Source: an uncultured Alphaproteobacteria bacterium (GTDB taxonomy: Bacteria; Pseudomonadota; Alphaproteobacteria; Caulobacterales; Aquidulcibacteraceae). Taken from it: a stretch of DNA of 8,979 nucleotides. The translations under genes were made by a program, and so were the position numbers. The stretch is from contig CALBSY010000455.1 of assembly GCA_937967725.1 (NCBI GenBank), positions 1 through 8,979 on the forward strand, given 5' to 3'. Shown in pieces: positions 5,346-8,979 of this stretch (the first letter of the stretch is position 1; the number at the start of each line of letters is the position of its first letter). The notes beneath the pieces are model-generated. The model made no database searches. It was not told the DNA's origin and worked only from the letters and a program-made list of their open reading frames with translations.

Positions 5346-6820
5346 GCGACCTCACCTCACTGACTTTGGCCGATGCGCTCGACGGTATGGAGAACAAGCG
5401 TTTCTCGTCCGCCGAACTGACGGATGCGTTCCTGGCCGCGATCGAACAGGCTAACCCGCATTTGAATGCGTTCGTAGTCGTGACGGCCGACAAGGCGCGC
5501 GCACAGGCGGCAGAGAGCGACAAGCGCCGCGCCGCCGGTAAGGCCGGGGCGCTCGAAGGCGCGCCGCTCGGGATCAAGGACTTGTTCTGCACCGAGGGCG
5601 TGCGCACCACGGCATGCTCGCGAATTCTCGGCGAGTTCACGCCGACTTATGAGTCCACGGTGAGCGCCAACCTGTTCCGCGACGGCGCGGTGATGCTGGG
5701 CAAGCTCAACATGGACGAATTCGCCATGGGCTCGTCGAACGAGACGAGTTGTTTCGGCGATGTCGTCAACCCGTGGCGGCGCGGCAATGAAGACACCAAG
5801 CTGACGCCGGGCGGATCTTCGGGCGGGTCGGCCAGCGCGGTTGCGGCGGAGTTGTGCCTGGGCGCGACGGCGACGGATACGGGCGGTTCGATCCGCCAGC
5901 CGGCCGCATTCACAGGCACGGTCGGGATCAAGCCGACCTATGGGCGCTGTTCGCGCTGGGGCATCGTGGCGTTTGCGTCATCGCTCGATCAGGCGGGACC
6001 GATCGCGAAGACAGTCGAAGACGCGGCGATGCTGCTGCAGTCGATGGCGGGACACGACCCGAAGGACTCGACCTCGCTGCCGGCCGATCTTCCTAACTTC
6101 CGCGCCGCTTGCTCGCGGTCGATCAAAGGTATGACGATCGGCGTGCCGGAGGAGTATCGCATGGAGGGCATGCCGCAGGAGATTGAAGACCTGTGGCAAC
6201 AGGGCATTGCCTGGGCGAAGGATGCGGGCGCGTCGATCAAACCGATCTCGCTCAAACACACCAAATATGCGCTGCCGGCCTATTATATCGTGGCGCCGGC
6301 CGAAGCGTCGTCGAACCTGGCGCGCTATGACGGCATGCGCTACGGCGCCCGCGTCGCCGGCAAGGATCTGAACGCGACTTACGAACAGACGCGGGCCAAG
6401 GGCTTCGGCGCGGAAGTGCAGCGGCGGGTCCTGATCGGCACTTATGTGCTGAGCGCCGGTTATTACGACGCGTATTACTTGCGCGCGCAAAAGGTGCGTC
6501 AGCGCATCGCGCAGGATTTTCGCGATGCGTTCGAGGACGTGGACGCTATCCTCACGCCGGCGACGCCATCGGCGGCGTTCGGGCTCGGCGAAAAGTCCGG
6601 CGATCCGGTGGCGATGTATCTCAACGACATCTTCACGGTGACGGCGAATTTGACCGGTCTGCCGGCGCTGGCGCTGCCGACGGGGCTGGATAAGCAAGGT
6701 CTGCCGCTCGGCCTGCAAGTGATCGGCAAAGCGCTCGACGAAGAAAGCGTGTTCGCCGTGAGCGCGGCGCTGGAGAAGGCTGCGCACTTCCGCGCCAAGC
6801 CGGCGAAGTGGTGGGCGTAG
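5342..6820 (+). CDS. gatA: GatA, Asp/Glu-tRNA amidotransferase subunit A (glutaminase)
   Basis: The 492-aa protein is an amidase-signature enzyme that hydrolyses glutamine and feeds ammonia to GatB for amidation of misacylated tRNA. The Ser-cisSer-Lys triad is visible: K79 in GIKDLFCTEG (78-87), S159 in TPGGSSGGSAS (155-165) and nucleophile S183 in TDTGGSIRQPA (178-188). GIKPTYGRCSRWGIVAFASSLDQ follows at about 195-217, and YYDAYYLRAQKVR and NLTGLPALALP in the C-terminal half are typical GatA. I choose the TTG at 5342: it overlaps the GNAT stop as TTGA, gives SDLTSLTLADAL at the N-terminus, and matches the usual length of about 490. The frame is open back to 5276, but the extra 22 residues lie inside the GNAT gene and are not GatA-like. 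gatB does not follow. Confidence 0.97.
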   Translation: MSDLTSLTLADALDGMENKRFSSAELTDAFLAAIEQANPHLNAFVVVTADKARAQAAESDKRRAAGKAGALEGAPLGIKDLFCTEGVRTTACSRILGEFTPTYESTVSANLFRDGAVMLGKLNMDEFAMGSSNETSCFGDVVNPWRRGNEDTKLTPGGSSGGSASAVAAELCLGATATDTGGSIRQPAAFTGTVGIKPTYGRCSRWGIVAFASSLDQAGPIAKTVEDAAMLLQSMAGHDPKDSTSLPADLPNFRAACSRSIKGMTIGVPEEYRMEGMPQEIEDLWQQGIAWAKDAGASIKPISLKHTKYALPAYYIVAPAEASSNLARYDGMRYGARVAGKDLNATYEQTRAKGFGAEVQRRVLIGTYVLSAGYYDAYYLRAQKVRQRIAQDFRDAFEDVDAILTPATPSAAFGLGEKSGDPVAMYLNDIFTVTANLTGLPALALPTGLDKQGLPLGLQVIGKALDEESVFAVSAALEKAAHFRAKPAKWWA

Positions 6821-6826
6821 CGTGAT

Positions 6827-6840
6827 CCGGCCTTCGCCGG
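6827..6840 (+). terminator. Weak hairpin after gatA
   Basis: CCGGC and GCCGG form a 5-bp stem around a 4-nt loop, starting 7 nt after the gatA stop. The following TGTTGTTCCC is only moderately T-rich. It may help end gatA transcription or may be chance in GC-rich DNA. The rest of 6821-6947 holds a GC-rich palindrome at 6852-6863 and the candidate promoter below. Confidence 0.25.
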
Positions 6841-6915
6841 CGCTGTTGTTCCCGCCGCGGCGGCGCGGGCGTGTTCGTTACGCTTTGCAAACATCATTGG
6901 CAGAGCCACGGCGAC

Positions 6916-6940
6916 TTGCCGGGCCGAATCCCGCTAAGCT
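6916..6940 (+). promoter_or_regulatory. Candidate promoter of the 93-aa membrane protein gene, possibly leaderless
   Basis: TTGCCGG, 10 nt and GCTAAGCT resemble the Caulobacter-type housekeeping promoter with its short spacer. TAAGCT ends 7 nt before the ATG at 6948, and no Shine-Dalgarno sequence is present. Pattern reading only. Confidence 0.35.
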
Positions 6941-6947
6941 TGCGCGC

Positions 6948-7229
6948 ATGGGCAAACGCAGAGCTTCCGCGCGCAAGCCAGAGCGGCGTCCGCGCGGCGA
7001 AATCGACCGCAACTATTTCTTCGGCGACGTGCTGATCAAAACCGGCGTCGCCGTGGCCGTGGCGCTGGCGCTGATCGCACTTTACACACCGGTCACGTTG
7101 ATGGGCGCGATCCGCGACGGGGCGTACGATTATGTCGCGGTGATGGGTGGTTTCGCCACGTTGGGGCTGGTCGCGTTCCTGGTTGGCCGGCATCTGCGCC
7201 GCAACGCCACGCACTGGGACTTCGACTAG
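6948..7229 (+). CDS. Two-helix inner-membrane protein of unknown function, 93 aa
   Basis: From the ATG at 6948 the product starts with a strongly basic tail (KRRASARKPERRPRGE, 3-18), followed by two hydrophobic helices at about 29-51 and 61-80, and ends with a short basic-polar tail RHLRRNATHWDFD. By the positive-inside rule both ends should face the cytoplasm, making a membrane hairpin. I do not recognise the family. The frame is open upstream to a GTG at 6822, but that stretch is Arg- and Pro-rich, overlaps the post-gatA hairpin and lacks a ribosome site, so I prefer 6948, where a -10-like TAAGCT lies 7 nt upstream. The gap to the next gene is 74 nt and has its own hairpin, so co-transcription with it is uncertain. 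Confidence 0.68.
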   Translation: MGKRRASARKPERRPRGEIDRNYFFGDVLIKTGVAVAVALALIALYTPVTLMGAIRDGAYDYVAVMGGFATLGLVAFLVGRHLRRNATHWDFD

Positions 7230-7240
7230 GCGCACGTTCT

Positions 7241-7262
7241 GGCGAGGCGCCTTGACCTCGCC
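7241..7262 (+). other. GC-rich inverted repeat in the 74-nt gap before the DUF3126-like gene
   Basis: GGCGAGG (7241-7247) and CCTCGCC (7256-7262) form a 7-bp stem with an 8-nt loop. The second arm overlaps TTGACC (7252-7257), a possible -35. No T tract follows, so a plain terminator is unlikely; an operator-like site or chance pairing are both possible. Confidence 0.25.
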
Positions 7263-7290
7263 TCGGCGAAGGCCGACTCTTCCGGCGACG

Positions 7291-7297
7291 GAAGGAG
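7291..7297 (+). promoter_or_regulatory. Ribosome site defining the TTG start of the DUF3126-like gene
   Basis: GAAGGAG ends 6 nt before TTG at 7304. The match and spacing are good enough to fix the start at an otherwise unusual codon; the next in-frame Met codon is far into the protein. Confidence 0.65.
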
Positions 7298-7303
7298 CCT
7301 CTC

Positions 7304-7729
7304 TTGAACGCAGCCGAATGCACGCGCCTCGGCGCTTATCTCAGCAAATTGCTGGGCTCGCCCACGGTATCGGTGGTGTCGCGCAACGCTGAAGAAGCGG
7401 ACGTACTCGTCGATGGCGAACGCGTGGCTAACCTGCTACGCGACGAGGACGAGGGCGAGCTGAGTTATTCGATCAGTCTGGCGCTGCCGCGGAAGGCGGG
7501 CTCAAGCAAGGACGCGCCGATCGACGACGCCGAACGCTCGCGCCTGCAAATGCTGCTGCGCCAGAAGCTGCACGCGGCCGACCTCGACGTGCGTGCGCGC
7601 CCGCGCAAGACCGATAGCGCCGAGGTGTACGTGCATGATGAATTCGTCGGCACGCTCTCGGCCGATGTCGATGAAGGCCAGGTGCTGACCATGAGCATTT
7701 TGGATATCGACCTCGAAGACGAGGAATAG
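7304..7729 (+). CDS. Duplicated DUF3126-like protein, 141 aa
   Basis: The C-terminal half (about 76-141) matches my memory of DUF3126, a roughly 70-residue alphaproteobacterial family of unknown function: RLQMLLRQKL, RARPRKTDSAEVYVHDEFVG, a DEG turn and the end SILDIDLEDEE. The N-terminal half (about 4-62) repeats the pattern in more diverged form: RLGAYLSKLLG, EADVLVDGERV, RDEDEGELSYSISLALP. Aligned at an offset of about 72-75 residues, the AE-x-x-RL, A-[DE]-V-x-V-x-x-E-x-V and DEGxL positions coincide, so it looks like an ancient internal duplication joined by a charged linker (63-75). It is acidic, without signal peptide or membrane helices, so likely cytoplasmic. It starts at TTG with a strong GAAGGAG site. 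The following membrane-protein gene begins 12 nt after its stop and is probably co-transcribed. Function is unknown. Confidence 0.85.
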   Translation: MNAAECTRLGAYLSKLLGSPTVSVVSRNAEEADVLVDGERVANLLRDEDEGELSYSISLALPRKAGSSKDAPIDDAERSRLQMLLRQKLHAADLDVRARPRKTDSAEVYVHDEFVGTLSADVDEGQVLTMSILDIDLEDEE

Positions 7730-7741
7730 GATCGCGCCGAC

Positions 7742-8128
7742 GTGGCGGATGTCAGCGACCCCGCCCGTATTCCTTTCTACATCGCTGCATCGACGCTCGT
7801 CCTCGCGCTGGTAATCGTGATGGCGGGGAGTTTACGTGGTGGGCGTGCGCCGAGTTGGATTCCCGCCCTTGCAATTGCGTTTGCGATTTCGCTGATCGGA
7901 ATCCTGTTCGCCAAATACGGCGCGAACTTCGGCTTGCCGTGGCAAGTCTATTACACGATGCCGATGCTGGCGACGGTGCTGGTTCCGCCGCTAGCGTTTC
8001 GGTTCGCGCTATGGCGTTCTGCGATTTACGTGTTGCTGGCGTTCGCCACCGCGCCGCTGATTCACGCCGGATTTTTCTATGGTTTGGGTTGGAGCGATTA
8101 CATGCCGTTCCTGCGCCTGCCGAGCTAA
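7742..8128 (+). CDS. Four-helix inner-membrane protein of unknown function, 128 aa
   Basis: The product has four hydrophobic helices at about residues 12-29, 40-58, 71-89 and 93-115, joined by short loops; the first loop is basic (LRGGRAPSW). There is no signal peptidase site and no recognisable catalytic motif. Residues PWQVYYTMPML and FFYGLGWSDYMPF are distinctive, but I do not recognise them. The start is GTG at 7742, 12 nt after the DUF3126-like gene; an AGGAT at 7728-7732, partly inside the previous stop, lies 9 nt before it. Its stop TAA (8126-8128) lies at the T-rich tail of the minus-strand phoH terminator. Most likely a lineage-specific membrane protein expressed with its upstream neighbour. 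Confidence 0.78.
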   Translation: MADVSDPARIPFYIAASTLVLALVIVMAGSLRGGRAPSWIPALAIAFAISLIGILFAKYGANFGLPWQVYYTMPMLATVLVPPLAFRFALWRSAIYVLLAFATAPLIHAGFFYGLGWSDYMPFLRLPS

Positions 8129-8153
8129 AGAAAACCCCGGCGCGGGGCCGGGG
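8127..8153 (-). terminator. Rho-independent terminator after phoH
   Basis: CCCCGGC (8135-8141) pairs with GCCGGGG (8147-8153) around a 5-nt loop. Read on the minus strand, the hairpin is followed at once by TTTTCTTT (8134-8127), a textbook intrinsic terminator 63 nt beyond the phoH stop. On the plus strand the hairpin follows the membrane-protein stop, but only a mixed ATATTT-containing stretch comes after, so action in that direction would be weaker. The T-rich tail reaches the stop codon of the convergent gene. Confidence 0.8.
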
Positions 8154-8216
8154 CTAAGTGATATTTCGTTGATCCAACACAGGTGCGCCGGCGAGGAGCG
8201 GCGCGAGAGGCGGCAG

Positions 8217-8979
8217 TTACAAGACGCCCAACATCGAAGCGACCAGCGGATGACGCACGATGTCGGCGTCGCCGAGACGGCAGACGGCGACGTTGGGAAG
8301 CTGATCCAATTTTTCGGCGACAGCGGCGAGGCCGGAGAGATCGGGCAACAGGTCGGTTTGCGCCGGGTCGCCGGTCACAACCATGGTCGAATGCCAGCCG
8401 AGGCGCGTCAGCAGCATCTTGATTTGGCCGTAGGTGCAGTTCTGCGCTTCGTCGATGACGACAAAAGCGTTGTTGAGCGTGCGCCCGCGCATGAAGCCGA
8501 CCGGCGCGATCTCGATGATGCCCTCAGCCATCAGCGCCTTCAGACGCTTTGCCGAGAGCCGGTCTTGCAGCGCGTCGTAAAGCGGACGCAGATAAGGCGC
8601 GAGCTTGTCTTCGACGGCGCCGGGGAGAAAGCCCAGCGACTCGCCCGCTTCCACCGCAGGCCGTGAAAGAATGATGCGGCCGACCTTGCCTGCTTCCAGC
8701 GCTTCAACCGCTTTGGCGATGGCGAGGTAGGTCTTGCCGGTGCCGGCGGGTCCAAGCGCCAGGCAGAGCGAGTGCGTGTCGATTGCCTCCAGCAGCGCGG
8801 ATTGGCCCTTGGATTTGGGTCGGACGTTTTTGACGAAGCTTTGGTCGCGCGGTCCGTCGTTGGCGGGATTGTAGCCGCCGTCGAGCACTTTCAGATTGCG
8901 CTGACGGCGGTCGTCGCGCTGAAACTCTTGAACATTGAGCACGCCTTGTGCGTGCCTGCGCTTGGTGCTGCGCTTCGCC
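8217..8979 (-). CDS. PhoH family ATPase, short form (5' end outside window)
   Basis: This is a P-loop NTPase of the PhoH family. Numbering from a GTG at 8942, it shows Walker A GPAGTGKT (64-71), SRPAVEAGESLGFLPG (93-108) with the family's PYLRPLYDAL (116-125), Walker B VVIDEAQN (161-168), TGDPAQTDLL (190-199) and an arginine-finger-like DIVRHPLV (227-234). PhoH-type proteins are RNA-associated ATPases or helicases, and E. coli phoH belongs to the phosphate-starvation regulon; the role here is not known. It is much shorter than YbeZ/PhoL (about 360 aa) and has no long N-terminal KH-like region. Upstream of the GTG the frame stays open to the window edge with 12 basic codons (AKRSTKRRHAQG), preceded by a codon ending in G. 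The true start is probably an ATG straddling that edge, giving about 254 residues. It converges on the membrane-protein gene and has its own terminator. Confidence 0.93.
   Translation of the reverse strand, partial: AKRSTKRRHAQGVLNVQEFQRDDRRQRNLKVLDGGYNPANDGPRDQSFVKNVRPKSKGQSALLEAIDTHSLCLALGPAGTGKTYLAIAKAVEALEAGKVGRIILSRPAVEAGESLGFLPGAVEDKLAPYLRPLYDALQDRLSAKRLKALMAEGIIEIAPVGFMRGRTLNNAFVVIDEAQNCTYGQIKMLLTRLGWHSTMVVTGDPAQTDLLPDLSGLAAVAEKLDQLPNVAVCRLGDADIVRHPLVASMLGVL

Noticed and set aside
5978..6787. Minus-strand 269-codon frame antisense to gatA
   Set aside because: Shadow: Arg/His-rich translation opposite a gene with the full amidase signature.
6852..6863. 12-nt perfect palindrome CCGCCGCGGCGG
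   Set aside because: Simple GC-rich repeat in GC-rich DNA; no supporting context for an operator.
6822..6947. 42-residue N-terminal extension of the two-helix membrane protein
   Set aside because: GTG start has no ribosome site, the sequence is Arg/Pro-rich, and it overlaps a hairpin and the likely promoter.
8079..8666. Plus-strand 195-codon frame antisense to phoH
   Set aside because: Crosses the terminator hairpin and mirrors phoH coding; no credible start or motif.
1..8979. Mobile elements, CRISPR arrays, tRNA or rRNA genes
   Set aside because: No transposase, integrase, spaced repeats, terminal inverted repeats or cloverleaf-like sequence was seen on reading both strands.

Overview
The window is a high-GC, gene-dense stretch of an alphaproteobacterial chromosome. 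It is probably from Caulobacterales or a Hyphomonadaceae-like lineage, but that placement is inference from gene families and order, not a search. Lineage clues are a dihydroorotase-like PyrC of the alphaproteobacterial pyrBC type, ruvX divergent from gatC, an alphaproteobacterial DUF3126 protein, and several starts that look leaderless. I see no tRNA, rRNA, CRISPR array, insertion sequence, phage gene or attachment site. Most of it is housekeeping DNA, with a few unusual small genes and gene arrangements.

Left block (1-2240, minus strand): pyrB (aspartate transcarbamoylase), a 49-codon membrane-protein gene too short for most gene callers, then pyrC running off the left edge. The three are packed with a 1-nt overlap and a 4-nt gap, so they look like one translationally coupled pyrimidine operon. 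The PyrC protein has lost nearly all dihydroorotase metal and catalytic residues and is best read as a structural partner of PyrB.

Middle block (2241-4100): a divergent 156-nt region separates pyrB from a small plus-strand gene for an 82-aa, apparently exported protein. That gene converges on an AEC-family transporter gene, and the two stop codons share a CTAG. The transporter gene overlaps ruvX upstream by 4 nt (ATGA), giving a minus-strand ruvX-AEC pair.

Right-middle block (4101-6820, plus strand): a secreted six-cysteine protein of unknown function, then gatC, a GNAT acetyltransferase and gatA. The last three are joined by 4-nt stop/start overlaps with ATG, GTG and TTG starts. GatC and GatA belong to the GatCAB amidotransferase, which makes Gln-tRNA(Gln) and/or Asn-tRNA(Asn). 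gatB does not follow gatA here.

Right block (6821-8979): three plus-strand genes of unknown function (a two-helix membrane protein, a protein with two DUF3126-like repeats, and a four-helix membrane protein). They converge on a minus-strand phoH-family ATPase gene whose 5' end lies just beyond the window. A strong hairpin with a T-rich tail on the minus strand lies between the last two genes.
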